Assembly: GCF_003626535.1 (NCBI RefSeq)
Contig: NZ_RBAL01000018.1
Span: 1-64,000 of the forward strand
Length of the DNA: 64,000 nucleotides
Source of the DNA: Streptomyces hoynatensis
GTDB taxonomy: Bacteria > Actinomycetota > Actinomycetes > Streptomycetales > Streptomycetaceae
Direction: 5' to 3'
Positions 43,870-52,821 of the stretch are shown one piece after another (position 1 is the first letter of the stretch; each line of letters starts with the position of its first letter). The notes beneath the pieces were generated by a model. That model was given only the letters and a program-made list of their open reading frames with translations, was not told where the DNA came from and made no database searches. Position numbers and translations under genes: made by a program.

Positions 43870-45564
43870 ATGTCGGACACCGCGAACAAGCCCGCAGCTC
43901 CGAGCCGCCGCAAAGCCGGCCGCCACCGCGGCGAAGGCCAGTGGGCGGCCGGGCACTTCACTCCGCTCAACTCCAACGAGCAGGTCAAGAAGGACGACGA
44001 CGGTCTCAATGTGCGGACACGCATTGAGACGATCTACGCGCACCGCGGCTTCTCGGCCATCGACGGCCAGGATTTGCGCGGCCGGATGCGCTGGTACGGG
44101 CTCTACACCCAGCGGCGCCCCGGGGTCGACGGCGGCAAGACGGCCGTCCTCGAACCCGAGGAGCTCGAGGACGAGTACTTCATGATGCGGGTGCGCATCG
44201 ACGGCGGCCGGCTGACCACGGCCCAGCTGCGCGTCCTCGGCGAGATCTCCCAGGAGTTCGCCCGCGGCACGGCCGACATCACCGACCGGCAGAACATCCA
44301 GTACCACTGGGTGCGCATCGAGGACGTGCCGGAGATCTGGCGCCGCCTCGAAGCCGTCGGACTGTCGACCACCGAGGCCTGCGGCGACACCCCCCGCGCC
44401 TTCCTCGGCTCCCCCGTCGCCGGCATCGCCGCGGACGAGATCATCGACGGCACCCCGGCGCTCGAGGAGATGAAGCGCCGCGTGGTGGGCAACAAGGCGT
44501 ACTCCAACCTGCCGCGCAAGTTCAAGACCGCCATCTCCGGCTCCCCGCAGCTCGACGTGGCACACGAGGTCAACGACGTCTCCTTCGTCGGCGTCGAGCA
44601 CCCCGAGCACGGCCCCGGCTTCGACGTCTGGGTCGGCGGCGGCCTGTCCACCAACCCGCGGATCGGCGTCAGGCTGGGCGCCTGGGTGCCGCTGGAGGAG
44701 GTGCCCGACGTCCACGAGGGCATCGTCAAGATCTTCCGCGACTACGGCTACCGGCGGCTGCGCAACCGCGCCAGGCTGAAGTTCCTCGTCGCCGACTGGG
44801 GCGCCGAGAAGTTCCGCCGGGTGCTCGAGGACGAGTACCTGCTGCGGAAGCTGATCGACGGCCCGGCCCCCGAGCAGCCCGCGCGGCAGTGGCGCGACCA
44901 CGTCGGCGTGCACCCCCAGCGGGACGGCCGCTGCTACGTCGGCTTCGCCCCGCGCGTGGGGCGGGTGGACGGCGCCACCCTGAGCAAGATCGCCGACCTC
45001 GCGGAGGCGCACGGCTCGGGCCGCGTGCACACCACCCCCCACCAGAAGCTGATCATCCTGGACGTGGAGCCGGACCGGGTCGCCTCCCTCACCGAGGGCC
45101 TGGAGGCCCTGGGCCTGACCACCACGCCCTCGGTCTTCCACCGCGGCACCATGGCCTGCACCGGCATCGAGTTCTGCAAGCTGGCCATCGTCGAGACCAA
45201 GGCCCGCGCCACCTGGCTGATCGAGGAACTCGAACGCCGCCTGCCCGACTTCGACGAGCCGCTCACCATCAACGTCAACGGCTGCCCCAACTCCTGCGCG
45301 CGCATCCAGACCGCCGACATCGGCCTCAAGGGCCAGCTGGTGATCGACGGCGAGGGCAGGCAGGTGGAGGGCTACCAGGTGCACCTGGGCGGCTCGCTGG
45401 GGCTCGACCCCGGCTTCGGCCGCAAGGTCCGCGGCCTGAAGGTCACCGCCGAGGGGCTCGCGGACTACGTGGAGCGGGTGCTGCGCCGCTACCTGGAGGC
45501 GCGCGAGCCGGGCGAGCGCTTCGCGACCTGGGTCGCACGGGCCGAGGAGGGAGCGCTTTCGTGA
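43870..45564 (+). CDS. sirA: Ferredoxin-dependent sulfite reductase (siroheme, [4Fe-4S])
   Basis: A 564-aa cytosolic enzyme reducing sulfite to sulfide with six electrons. Two nitrite/sulfite reductase half-domains are present; the siroheme-[4Fe-4S] ligands are CTGIEFCK near residue 430 and NGCPNSC near 471. Tyr in GLYTQR and Cys in TEACGDTPRA correspond to the Tyr-Cys crosslink of M. tuberculosis SirA. First gene of the sulfate assimilation cluster and coupled (GTGA overlap) to a small zinc-ribbon protein. The ATG at 43870 follows GAAGGA. Nitrite reductase is excluded by context. Confidence 0.93.
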   Translation: MSDTANKPAAPSRRKAGRHRGEGQWAAGHFTPLNSNEQVKKDDDGLNVRTRIETIYAHRGFSAIDGQDLRGRMRWYGLYTQRRPGVDGGKTAVLEPEELEDEYFMMRVRIDGGRLTTAQLRVLGEISQEFARGTADITDRQNIQYHWVRIEDVPEIWRRLEAVGLSTTEACGDTPRAFLGSPVAGIAADEIIDGTPALEEMKRRVVGNKAYSNLPRKFKTAISGSPQLDVAHEVNDVSFVGVEHPEHGPGFDVWVGGGLSTNPRIGVRLGAWVPLEEVPDVHEGIVKIFRDYGYRRLRNRARLKFLVADWGAEKFRRVLEDEYLLRKLIDGPAPEQPARQWRDHVGVHPQRDGRCYVGFAPRVGRVDGATLSKIADLAEAHGSGRVHTTPHQKLIILDVEPDRVASLTEGLEALGLTTTPSVFHRGTMACTGIEFCKLAIVETKARATWLIEELERRLPDFDEPLTINVNGCPNSCARIQTADIGLKGQLVIDGEGRQVEGYQVHLGGSLGLDPGFGRKVRGLKVTAEGLADYVERVLRRYLEAREPGERFATWVARAEEGALS

Positions 45565-45728
45565 GCGAACGAGCCGCCCCGTTCTACTGCCCCTACTGCG
45601 GGGACGAGGACCTGCGCCCGAGCGAGGCCGGGCACGGCGCCTGGGAGTGCGCCGCCTGCCGCCGCGCCTTCCGGCTCTCCTTCCTCGGCCTGCTCGCCGG
45701 CCCCTCGGCCGGCCCCGAGTCCGGCTAG
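45561..45728 (+). CDS. Small zinc-ribbon protein coupled to sulfite reductase
   Basis: A 55-aa protein with two Cys pairs, FYCPYCGDED and WECAACRRAF, forming a probable zinc ribbon, and a short hydrophobic tail (RLSFLGLLAG). Its GTG overlaps the sulfite reductase TGA by GTGA. A counterpart exists at the same place in S. coelicolor (SCO6101, from memory). It might assist siroheme/iron-sulfur enzyme assembly or electron delivery, but there is no evidence beyond position. Confidence 0.75.
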   Translation: MSERAAPFYCPYCGDEDLRPSEAGHGAWECAACRRAFRLSFLGLLAGPSAGPESG

Positions 45729-45866
45729 CCGCGGGTCTGCGGCGGGCGCCCCGGCCCGCACCGGGGGCACCGCCCGCCGACGCCCCCGCCGCACGGCATC
45801 GGAAAGCTGTCGACGCCCCCGTCGACGTCCCTTCGGGAATTCTCCGGAAGTCCGAAAGAGGCCACC

Positions 45867-46583
45867 ATGACCACCGCCACCACCACGGAGTCGCCCCGGG
45901 CCGGCGAGTTGCGCCGGCTCGCCGAACGGGCGGGCCGCGACCTGGAGGACGCGTCCGCGCTCGACATCCTGCGCTGGGCCGCCGACACCTTCGGCCCCCG
46001 CCTGTGCGTCACCTCCTCGATGGCCGACGCCGTCGTCGCCCACCTCGCCTCCCGCGCCAGGCCGGGCATCGACGTGCTCTTCCTCGACACCGGCTACCAC
46101 TTCCCCGAGACGATCGGGACCAGGGACGCGGTCGCCGCCGTCATGGACGTCAACGTCCTCACCCTCACCCCCCGCCTGACGGTCGCCGAGCAGGACGCCG
46201 AGTACGGCCCGCGGCTGCACGACCGGGACCCCGACCTGTGCTGCGCCATGCGCAAGGTCGAGGTGCTGGAGGCGGGCCTCGCGCCGTACGACGCCTGGGC
46301 GACCGGACTGAGGCGCGACGAGTCCCCCTCGCGGGCGAACACCCCGGTCGTCGGCTGGGACGCACGGCGCGAAAAGGTGAAAATTGCCCCCATAGCCCGA
46401 TGGACCCAGTCGGATGTGGAAGCCTACGTCTCCGAGCACGGCGTCCTGCTCAACCCGCTGCTCTCGGACGGCTACCCGTCCATAGGCTGCGCGCCCTGCA
46501 CGCGGCGGGTCGCCGAGGGCGAGGACCCACGGGCGGGCCGCTGGGCCGGCCTGACGAAGACCGAGTGCGGGCTGCACACCTGA
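45867..46583 (+). CDS. cysH: Assimilatory adenylylsulfate (APS/PAPS) reductase
   Basis: A 238-aa cytosolic reductase making sulfite from activated sulfate with thioredoxin. TSSMADAVVAHLA is the nucleotide-binding loop (variant of the PP-loop) and FLDTGYHFPET follows. It carries the Cys pairs DLCCAMRK (near 125) and GCAPCTRR (near 208), the [4Fe-4S] ligand set diagnostic of APS-type reductases, and the catalytic ECGLH at the C-terminus. It is therefore probably an APS reductase, despite the gene symbol and the nearby APS kinase. ATG with AAAGAGG upstream; the stop overlaps a possible start of the next frame (TGATG). Confidence 0.9.
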   Translation: MTTATTTESPRAGELRRLAERAGRDLEDASALDILRWAADTFGPRLCVTSSMADAVVAHLASRARPGIDVLFLDTGYHFPETIGTRDAVAAVMDVNVLTLTPRLTVAEQDAEYGPRLHDRDPDLCCAMRKVEVLEAGLAPYDAWATGLRRDESPSRANTPVVGWDARREKVKIAPIARWTQSDVEAYVSEHGVLLNPLLSDGYPSIGCAPCTRRVAEGEDPRAGRWAGLTKTECGLHT

Positions 46584-46693
46584 TGAGCGGGCCACGGACG
46601 GCCGGGCCTGCCTTCGCCGCCCGCCCCCGGCCCGGGGCCGCACCCCAACCGACAGCCCACCCGACAGCCCAACCGACAGCGAGGAAGCAGCAG

Positions 46694-47239
46694 ATGAGCG
46701 GAACCGGCCAGGGCGCCACCATCTGGCTCACCGGCCTGCCCAGCGCGGGCAAGACCACCCTCGCCCGCGCCCTGGCGCGGCGGCTGGCCGCGGAAGGGCA
46801 CCGCGTCGAGGTGCTCGACGGCGACGAGATCAGGGAATTCCTCTCCGCCGGGCTCGGCTTCAGCCGCGAGGACCGCCACCTGAACGTGCAGCGCATCGGC
46901 TTCGTCGCCGAACTCCTCGCCTCGCACGGCGTGAAGGCGCTGGTTCCGGTGATCGCGCCCTACGCCGACAGCCGCGAGGCCGTCCGCAAGCGCCACCAGG
47001 CCGCGGGCACCGGCTACGTCGAGGTGCACGTGGCCACGCCGGTGGAGGTGTGCGCGGAGCGGGACGTCAAGGGGCTGTACGCCAGGCAGGCCGCGGGCGA
47101 ACTCACCGGGCTCACCGGGGTCGACGACCCGTACGAGATCCCGGAGGCCCCCGACCTGCGGATCGCGGCGCACGAGCAGAGCGTCGAGGAGTCGGCGGCG
47201 GCGCTGTACGCGCTGCTGGGCGAGCGGGGCCTGCTGTGA
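46694..47239 (+). CDS. cysC: Adenylylsulfate (APS) kinase
   Basis: A 181-aa cytosolic kinase converting APS to PAPS. Walker A is LTGLPSAGKTTLA near the N-terminus, followed by EVLDGDEIREFLSAGLGFSREDR, VALVPVIAPYADSRE-like KALVPVIAPYADSREAVRK and YEIPEAPDLRI. ATG 46694 follows GAGGAAG; an upstream in-frame ATG (46583) overlapping the cysH stop would add 37 low-complexity residues (PTAHPTAQPTA) and is less likely. It sits between cysH and cysDN. With an APS-type CysH, PAPS may mainly serve sulfotransferases. Confidence 0.93.
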   Translation: MSGTGQGATIWLTGLPSAGKTTLARALARRLAAEGHRVEVLDGDEIREFLSAGLGFSREDRHLNVQRIGFVAELLASHGVKALVPVIAPYADSREAVRKRHQAAGTGYVEVHVATPVEVCAERDVKGLYARQAAGELTGLTGVDDPYEIPEAPDLRIAAHEQSVEESAAALYALLGERGLL

Positions 47240-47418
47240 CCGGCACGCTCGGCGACCAGCACCTCCACGGGGGCAGGCCAGTCAATCCACCCGAGGGACG
47301 TGGGCGACGTGAAGAACCCGAACTGCGCAAGCCGCGCACACGCGACGAGCACGGCACACGCGAGGAGCGCCGCGCCGGCGAAGAACGGGCCGGCCGGCAG
47401 GGAAGCGAGGGCGGAGGC

Positions 47419-48342
47419 ATGACGGCTGCGGTGGACTCCGGCGGCCCCTACGCCCTGTCGCACCTGGACGTCCTGGAGTCGGAGGCGGTCCACATCTTCC
47501 GCGAGGTCGCCGGGGAGTTCGAGCGCCCGGTGATCCTCTTCTCCGGCGGCAAGGACTCCATCGTCATGCTGCACCTGGCGCTCAAGGCCTTCGCGCCCGC
47601 GGCGGTGCCCTTCTCGCTGCTGCACGTGGACACCGGGCACAACTTCCCCGAGGTGATAAGGCACCGGGACCGGCTGGTCGCCCAGCACGGGCTGCGGCTG
47701 CACGTCGCCCTGGTGCAGGAGTTCATCGACGACGGGCGCCTGCGCGAGCGCCCCGACGGGACCCGCAACCCGCTGCAGACGGTGCCGCTCCTCGACGCCA
47801 TCGAGCGCAACCGCTTCGACGCCGTCTTCGGCGGCGGCAGGCGCGACGAGGAGAAGGCGCGCGCCAAGGAGCGGGTCTTCTCGCTGCGCGACGAGTTCGG
47901 CGGCTGGGACCCGCGCCGCCAGCGCCCGGAGCTGTGGCAGCTCTACAACGGCAGGCACGCCCCCGGCGAGCACGTGCGGGTGTTCCCGCTGTCCAACTGG
48001 ACCGAGCTCGACGTGTGGCAGTACATCGGCCGGGAGAAGATCGACCTGCCGGAAATCTACTACGCCCACGAGCGTGAGGTCTTCCGGCGCAGCGGCATGT
48101 GGCTGGCCCCCGGCGAGTGGGGCGGGCCGCGGGAGGGCGAGCCGCTGGAGCGCCGCACCGTCCGCTACCGCACGGTCGGCGACATGTCCTGCACCGGCGC
48201 GGTGGACTCCGAGGCCGCCACCATCGAGGAGATCATCGCCGAGATCGCCGCCTCCAGGCTCACCGAGCGCGGCGCCACGCGCGCCGACGACAAGCTGTCG
48301 GAGGCCGCGATGGAGGACCGCAAGCGGGAGGGCTACTTCTGA
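47419..48342 (+). CDS. cysD: Sulfate adenylyltransferase subunit 2
   Basis: A 307-aa PP-loop ATPase that with CysN forms APS from sulfate and ATP. The pyrophosphate-binding loop is VILFSGGKDSIVMLHLA, followed by LLHVDTGHNFPEV, AVFGGGRRDEEKARAKER and FPLSNWTELDVWQYI. Full length. GGAGG lies only one base before the ATG, an awkwardly short spacing; GAGGG slightly further up may be used. The stop overlaps the cysN ATG by one base. About 180 nt of non-coding sequence separates it from cysC. Confidence 0.95.
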   Translation: MTAAVDSGGPYALSHLDVLESEAVHIFREVAGEFERPVILFSGGKDSIVMLHLALKAFAPAAVPFSLLHVDTGHNFPEVIRHRDRLVAQHGLRLHVALVQEFIDDGRLRERPDGTRNPLQTVPLLDAIERNRFDAVFGGGRRDEEKARAKERVFSLRDEFGGWDPRRQRPELWQLYNGRHAPGEHVRVFPLSNWTELDVWQYIGREKIDLPEIYYAHEREVFRRSGMWLAPGEWGGPREGEPLERRTVRYRTVGDMSCTGAVDSEAATIEEIIAEIAASRLTERGATRADDKLSEAAMEDRKREGYF

Positions 48343-49709
48343 TGACGACCTTCTCCGCGGGGCTGGGGGCGGAGACCTCCGCCACCTCCCTGCTGCGCTT
48401 CGCCACGGCGGGATCGGTCGACGACGGCAAGTCCACCCTCGTCGGCCGCCTGCTGCACGACTCCAAGTCGGTCCTCTCCGACCAGCTGGAGGCCGTCGAG
48501 CTGGCCTCCCGCAACCGCGGCGCCGACGCCGTGGACCTGGCCCTGCTCACCGACGGGCTGCGCGCGGAACGCGAGCAGGGCATCACCATCGACGTGGCCT
48601 ACCGCTACTTCGCCACCAAGCGCCGCCGGTTCATCCTGGCCGACACCCCCGGGCACGTGCAGTACACGCGGAACATGGTGACCGGGGCCTCCACCGCGGA
48701 GCTGGCCATCATCCTGGTGGACGCGCGCAACGGCGTGGTGGAGCAGACCAGGAGGCACGCGGCCGTGGCCGCCCTGCTGCGGGTCCCGCACGTGGTGCTC
48801 GCCGTCAACAAGATGGACCTCGTGGACTACGCGGAACCCGTCTTCGCCGCCATCGCCGGGGAGTTCGGCGCCTACGCCGCCTCCCTCGGCATCCCCGAGG
48901 TGACCGCCATTCCGATCTCGGCCCTGGCCGGGGACAACGTGGTGACCGCCTCCGCGACGATGGACTGGTACGGCGGGCCCACCGTGCTCGAACACCTGGA
49001 GACCGTGCCCGTCACCCGCGACCCGGCCCAGGACCCGGCGCGGTTCCCCGTGCAGTACGTCATCAGGCCGCAGACCGCCGAGCACCGCGACTTCCGCGGC
49101 TACGCCGGGCAGGTCGCCTCCGGGGTGCTGCGGGTCGGCGAGCGGGTCGTCGTCCAGCCCTCGGGCCGCACCAGCACCCTCGTCGGCATCGACGCCCTCG
49201 GCCAGTCCGTCGACGTGGCCTGGGCGCCGATGTCGGTGACGCTGACGCTGGCCGACGACCTCGACATCTCCCGCGGGGACCTCATCGCCCCCGCGGGCGG
49301 CGCCGCCGAGCCGACCAGGGACGTCACCGCGACGGTCTGCCACCTGCACGACCGGCCGCTGACGCCGGGTGCCAGGGTGCTGCTGAAGCACGCCACCCGC
49401 ACCGTGAAGGCAATCGTCAAGGAGATCCCCTCCCGGCTGACGCTGGACGACCTCTCCCCGCACCCGCAGCCGGGCGAGCTGGCCGCCAACGACATCGGCC
49501 GGGTGGTGATCCGCACCGCGGAGCCGCTCGCGCTCGACGATTACGCCGCTTCCAGATCAACAGGTTCCTTCCTGCTGCTCGACCCCGCAGACGGCGCTAC
49601 GCTGACCGCGGGCATGGCGGGCGAGGCGTTCAACGGCGCCGCCCGCGAGCCCGGCGGCGCCGCCGGCGCGTCCTTTGGGGCCGAGGACGAGGGGTGGGAC
49701 TTCGACTGA
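48342..49709 (+). CDS. cysN: Sulfate adenylyltransferase subunit 1 (GTPase)
   Basis: A 455-aa EF-Tu-like GTPase that drives APS synthesis by CysD. G1 AGSVDDGKSTLVGRLL, G3 DTPGHVQYTRNM, G4 NKMDLVD and the beta-barrel domains 2/3 are present; there is no fused APS kinase domain, consistent with a separate cysC. The start overlaps the cysD stop (TGATG). The C-terminus is a low-complexity Gly/Ala tail. Last gene of the activation module before the transporter. Confidence 0.95.
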   Translation: MTTFSAGLGAETSATSLLRFATAGSVDDGKSTLVGRLLHDSKSVLSDQLEAVELASRNRGADAVDLALLTDGLRAEREQGITIDVAYRYFATKRRRFILADTPGHVQYTRNMVTGASTAELAIILVDARNGVVEQTRRHAAVAALLRVPHVVLAVNKMDLVDYAEPVFAAIAGEFGAYAASLGIPEVTAIPISALAGDNVVTASATMDWYGGPTVLEHLETVPVTRDPAQDPARFPVQYVIRPQTAEHRDFRGYAGQVASGVLRVGERVVVQPSGRTSTLVGIDALGQSVDVAWAPMSVTLTLADDLDISRGDLIAPAGGAAEPTRDVTATVCHLHDRPLTPGARVLLKHATRTVKAIVKEIPSRLTLDDLSPHPQPGELAANDIGRVVIRTAEPLALDDYAASRSTGSFLLLDPADGATLTAGMAGEAFNGAAREPGGAAGASFGAEDEGWDFD

Positions 49710-49841
49710 TGGCGAGTCGTGTCTTCTGCGTCTTCTCGACCTTCGCCAAGGAGGGCGGGCGGATAGGCAGCGGGACCCTCGGCAGTGGCCAGGGCGGAAT
49801 CGGGCGATGTGCGCGCGTGAGCTGACACGCTCGCTCAGCCG

Positions 49842-49861
49842 GCACGGGCGCGCGCCCGTGC
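49842..49861. promoter_or_regulatory. Perfect 20-bp palindrome between cysN and the ABC transporter
   Basis: GCACGGGCGCGCGCCCGTGC is fully self-complementary (8-bp stem with GCGC loop). It lies 132 nt after cysN and 79 nt before the binding-protein gene. It could be a terminator, a processing hairpin that sets relative expression, or a regulator site. Confidence 0.5.
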
Positions 49862-49939
49862 GCACCTCGCTCACCCCTGCTCACTTTCCCCCGGCCGCGC
49901 CGCGCGCGCCGCCGGGACCCAACGGGAGGACCCGGCCCC

Positions 49940-51112
49940 ATGACCGCCGCATTCACCAGCTCTGCCAGACGCTCCCCCGGACGTTCCCCGAGGCGCGCGG
50001 GACGCCGCCGTCTCCTGGCCGCCGCCGCGCCGCTGCTGCTCCTCGGCACGCTCGCGGCCTGCGGCTACGGCTCCGATGCCGAGGCGGACGACGAGGAGAA
50101 CAGCCCCGCCGCGAGCGGAAGTTCCTCCGGCGAGCAGCTGTCGGCCGACTCGGTGTCGATCGGCTACTTCGCGAACCTCACCCACGCCACGGCCGTCATC
50201 GGCCTGGAGGACGACGGCCTCATCCGCCAGTCGCTCGGCGGGACCGAGGCCGAAACCCAGATCTTCAACGCGGGCCCCTCCGCCATCGAGGCGCTGAACG
50301 CCGGCGACATCGACGTGGCCTTCGTCGGCCCCAACCCCGCGATCAACGGCTGGTCGCAGTCCGGGGGGCAGAGCCTGCGCATCGTCTCGGGCGCGGCCTC
50401 GGGCGGCGCCTCGCTCGTCGTCGACCCGGACGCGATCCACGACACCGGGGACCTGGCGGGCAAGCGCATCGCCACCCCGCAGCTCGGCAACACCCAGGAC
50501 GTCGCGCTGCTCAGCTACCTGGCCGACCAGGGCTACGAGGTGGACCCGCAGTCGGGCAGCGGGGACGTCTCCGTGCTGCGCATCGCCAACTCCGAGGTGC
50601 TGGCCGCCTTCGAGGGCGGCGACATCGACGGGGCCTGGCTGCCCGAGCCCTACGCCTCCACCCTGATCAGCCACGGCGCCCAGACCCTGGTCGACGAGGC
50701 GGACCTGTGGGACGGGGGGCAGTTCGTCGTCACCCAGGTCATCGCCTCGCAGGACTTCCTGGCCGAGCACGAGGACGTGGTCGAGGCCATCGTGCGCGGC
50801 GTCGTGCAGACCAACGCCTGGATCAACGAGAACCCCGACGAGGCCAAGACCCACTTCAACGCCGCCCTCGGCCGGCTGCCCGGCGGCAAGGAACTCGACC
50901 CCGAGGTCCTCGACCCGGCCTTCGACCACGTCGAGTTCACCGACGACCCGCTGGCCCCGACCCTCCAGCAGGGCGCGCAGAACGCGATCGACGCCGGCCT
51001 GCTGGACGACACGGACCTGTCCGGGATCTACGACCTGTCCATCCTCAACCGGGTGCTGGCCGAGGAGGGCCGGCCCGAGGTCGACGACGCCGGACTCGGC
51101 GTCGGGGACTGA
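49940..51112 (+). CDS. Sulfonate/nitrate-type ABC transporter substrate-binding lipoprotein
   Basis: A 390-aa exported lipoprotein. An arginine-rich start, hydrophobic core and lipobox TLAAC (Cys41) precede an acidic Ser-rich linker and an SsuA/TauA-like binding domain (SIGYFANLTHATAVIGLEDDG, AFVGPNPAINGW, KRIATPQLGNTQDVALLSYL). ATG with GGGAGGA upstream. With the next two genes it forms an importer for an oxidised sulfur source, probably aliphatic sulfonate; in this cluster sulfate or a sulfate ester is also possible. It shows the spacing of the S. coelicolor SCO6096-type gene. Confidence 0.9.
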   Translation: MTAAFTSSARRSPGRSPRRAGRRRLLAAAAPLLLLGTLAACGYGSDAEADDEENSPAASGSSSGEQLSADSVSIGYFANLTHATAVIGLEDDGLIRQSLGGTEAETQIFNAGPSAIEALNAGDIDVAFVGPNPAINGWSQSGGQSLRIVSGAASGGASLVVDPDAIHDTGDLAGKRIATPQLGNTQDVALLSYLADQGYEVDPQSGSGDVSVLRIANSEVLAAFEGGDIDGAWLPEPYASTLISHGAQTLVDEADLWDGGQFVVTQVIASQDFLAEHEDVVEAIVRGVVQTNAWINENPDEAKTHFNAALGRLPGGKELDPEVLDPAFDHVEFTDDPLAPTLQQGAQNAIDAGLLDDTDLSGIYDLSILNRVLAEEGRPEVDDAGLGVGD

Positions 51113-51140
51113 CGGCTTCGCCACCCAGGAGGTGACACCG

Positions 51141-51938
51141 ATGGCCATCACGCTGGACAAGGCGGGCGGCGAGGACCGCGGCACGCAGGCCGAGTACGCC
51201 GTCAGGCTCGCGCACGTGTCGAAGTCCTTCGGCCGCCCGGGCGCGCAGCAGCTGGTGCTCGACGACATCAGCCTCGACGTCGCCCCGGGTGAGTTCGTCA
51301 CCCTGATCGGGGCCTCGGGCTGCGGCAAGTCGACGCTGCTCAACCTCACGGCGGGGCTGGACGCGGCGAGCGCGGGCACCATCGCGGTGCCCGGCGGCCG
51401 CCCCGCCCTGATGTTCCAGGAGCACGCGCTCTTCCCGTGGCTGACCGCGGGCAGGAACGTCGAACTCGCCCTGCGGCTGCGCGGCCTCGCCAAGGCCGAG
51501 CGCCGCGCCGAGGCGGAGCGGCTGCTCTCCCTGGTGCGGCTGGGCGGCGCGTACGGCAAGCGGGTCCACGAGCTGTCCGGCGGCATGCGCCAGCGGGTCG
51601 CGCTGGCCAGGGCCCTGGCCCAGGACAGCAGGCTGCTGCTGATGGACGAGCCCTTCGCGGCCCTCGACGCCATCACCAGGGACGTGCTGCACGAGGAGCT
51701 GACCCGGATCTGGCAGGAGACGGGCATCTCCGTGCTGTTCGTGACGCACAACGTCCGGGAGGCGGTGCGGCTGGCGCAGCGGGTCATCCTGCTGTCCTCC
51801 CGGCCCGGCCGGATCGTGCACGAGTGGCGGGTGGAGCTGGGCCAGCCGCGCCGCATCGAGGACCCGGAGGTCTCCGCGCTCTCCGTGGAGATCACCGAAC
51901 GGCTCAGGGAGGAGATCCGCCGCCATGGCCAGCAGTGA
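51141..51938 (+). CDS. ABC transporter ATP-binding protein (sulfonate type)
   Basis: A 265-aa cytosolic ATPase. Walker A is LIGASGCGKSTLLN, the Q-loop ALMFQEHALFPW, the signature LSGGMRQRVALARAL, Walker B LLLMDEPFAALDA and the switch His in LFVTHNVREA. The preferred ATG is 51141, 7 nt after AGGAGGTG; GTG 51132 lies inside that ribosome-binding site. The stop overlaps the permease gene by 14 nt. Family: SsuB/TauB/NrtD. Confidence 0.94.
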   Translation: MAITLDKAGGEDRGTQAEYAVRLAHVSKSFGRPGAQQLVLDDISLDVAPGEFVTLIGASGCGKSTLLNLTAGLDAASAGTIAVPGGRPALMFQEHALFPWLTAGRNVELALRLRGLAKAERRAEAERLLSLVRLGGAYGKRVHELSGGMRQRVALARALAQDSRLLLMDEPFAALDAITRDVLHEELTRIWQETGISVLFVTHNVREAVRLAQRVILLSSRPGRIVHEWRVELGQPRRIEDPEVSALSVEITERLREEIRRHGQQ

Positions 51939-52821
51939 GACGACGCCCGCGAGTTCCGACCTCGCGGGGCTCGAGGCGGGCCTGGACGCCCTCGACTCGG
52001 GGCAGGCCACCGAGCAGGGCCCCTTCCCGCTCGGCCGGCTGCTGCTCACCAGGGTGCTGCCGCCGCTGGTGGCGATCGCCCTGGTGCTGACGGTGTGGCA
52101 GGCGGTCTACTGGGCGGACGTCCAGCCCGACTACCTGCTGCCGAGCCCCGGGGACGTGTGGGACGAGTTCAACGAGATGTGGCGGCAGGGCACCCTGTTC
52201 GACTACGTCTGGACCAGCGTCTCGCGCGGCGTCCTCGGCTTCCTCATCGCGGTCGCCGTGGGCACGCCGCTGGGCCTGGTGGTCGCCCGGGTGCGGCTGG
52301 TGCGGGCGGCGATCGGCCCGATCCTCACCGGCCTGCAGTCCCTGCCCTCGGTGGCCTGGGTCCCGGCCGCGATCATCTGGTTCGGCCTGACCAACGGCAC
52401 CATCTACGCGGTGGTGCTGCTGGGCGCGGTGCCCTCCATCGCCAACGGCATCGTGGCGGGCGTCGACCAGATCCCGCCGCTGTACCTGCGGGCCGGGCGG
52501 ATGCTGGGCGCCCGGGGGCTGACCAGCGTCAGGCACGTGCTGCTGCCCGCGGCCCTGCCCGGCTACCTGGCGGGGCTCAAGCAGGGCTGGGCGTTCTCCT
52601 GGCGCTCGCTGATGGCCGCGGAGCTGATCGTGTCCTCCCCGGAGCTCGGCACCGGCCTGGGGCAGCTGATGGACACCTACCGGACCATGCAGAACCAGTC
52701 GGGGGTGCTGGCGACCATCATCCTCATCCTGGTGGTCGGCGTCGCCATCGACCTGCTGGTGTTCTCCCCGCTGGAGCGGCGGGTGCTGCGCAACCGGGGC
52801 CTGCTGGTGCGCGCGTCGTGA
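51925..52821 (+). CDS. ABC transporter permease (sulfonate type)
   Basis: A 298-aa inner-membrane subunit with about six helices and the BPD_transp_1 fold. The EAA-loop region is near AGRMLGARGLTSVRHVLLPAALPGYLAGLK, quoted in parts, followed by AFSWRSLMAAELI. Starts at ATG 51925 inside the end of the ATPase gene, with GGGAGGAG upstream; its stop overlaps the chelatase GTG (GTGA). The transporter is thus co-translated. Confidence 0.94.
   Translation: MASSETTPASSDLAGLEAGLDALDSGQATEQGPFPLGRLLLTRVLPPLVAIALVLTVWQAVYWADVQPDYLLPSPGDVWDEFNEMWRQGTLFDYVWTSVSRGVLGFLIAVAVGTPLGLVVARVRLVRAAIGPILTGLQSLPSVAWVPAAIIWFGLTNGTIYAVVLLGAVPSIANGIVAGVDQIPPLYLRAGRMLGARGLTSVRHVLLPAALPGYLAGLKQGWAFSWRSLMAAELIVSSPELGTGLGQLMDTYRTMQNQSGVLATIILILVVGVAIDLLVFSPLERRVLRNRGLLVRAS

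Noticed and set aside
46583..46693. N-terminal extension of CysC from the ATG overlapping the cysH stop
   Set aside because: It would add 37 low-complexity residues with PTAHPTAQPTA repeats; ATG 46694 has a good ribosome-binding site and matches the normal CysC start.
47301..47422. Short GTG-started ORF before cysD ending in an ATGA overlap
   Set aside because: Composition is Ala/Arg-rich without any motif, the upstream SD is too close to the GTG, and the overlap alone is weak evidence.
49709..49825. A 38-codon ORF beginning ATGGCGAGTCGT and overlapping the cysN stop (TGATG)
   Set aside because: The overlap looks like translational coupling, but the peptide is Gly/Ser low-complexity, lacks the HVD...SAIC motif of the other leaders and matches no family I know; its length is expected by chance.
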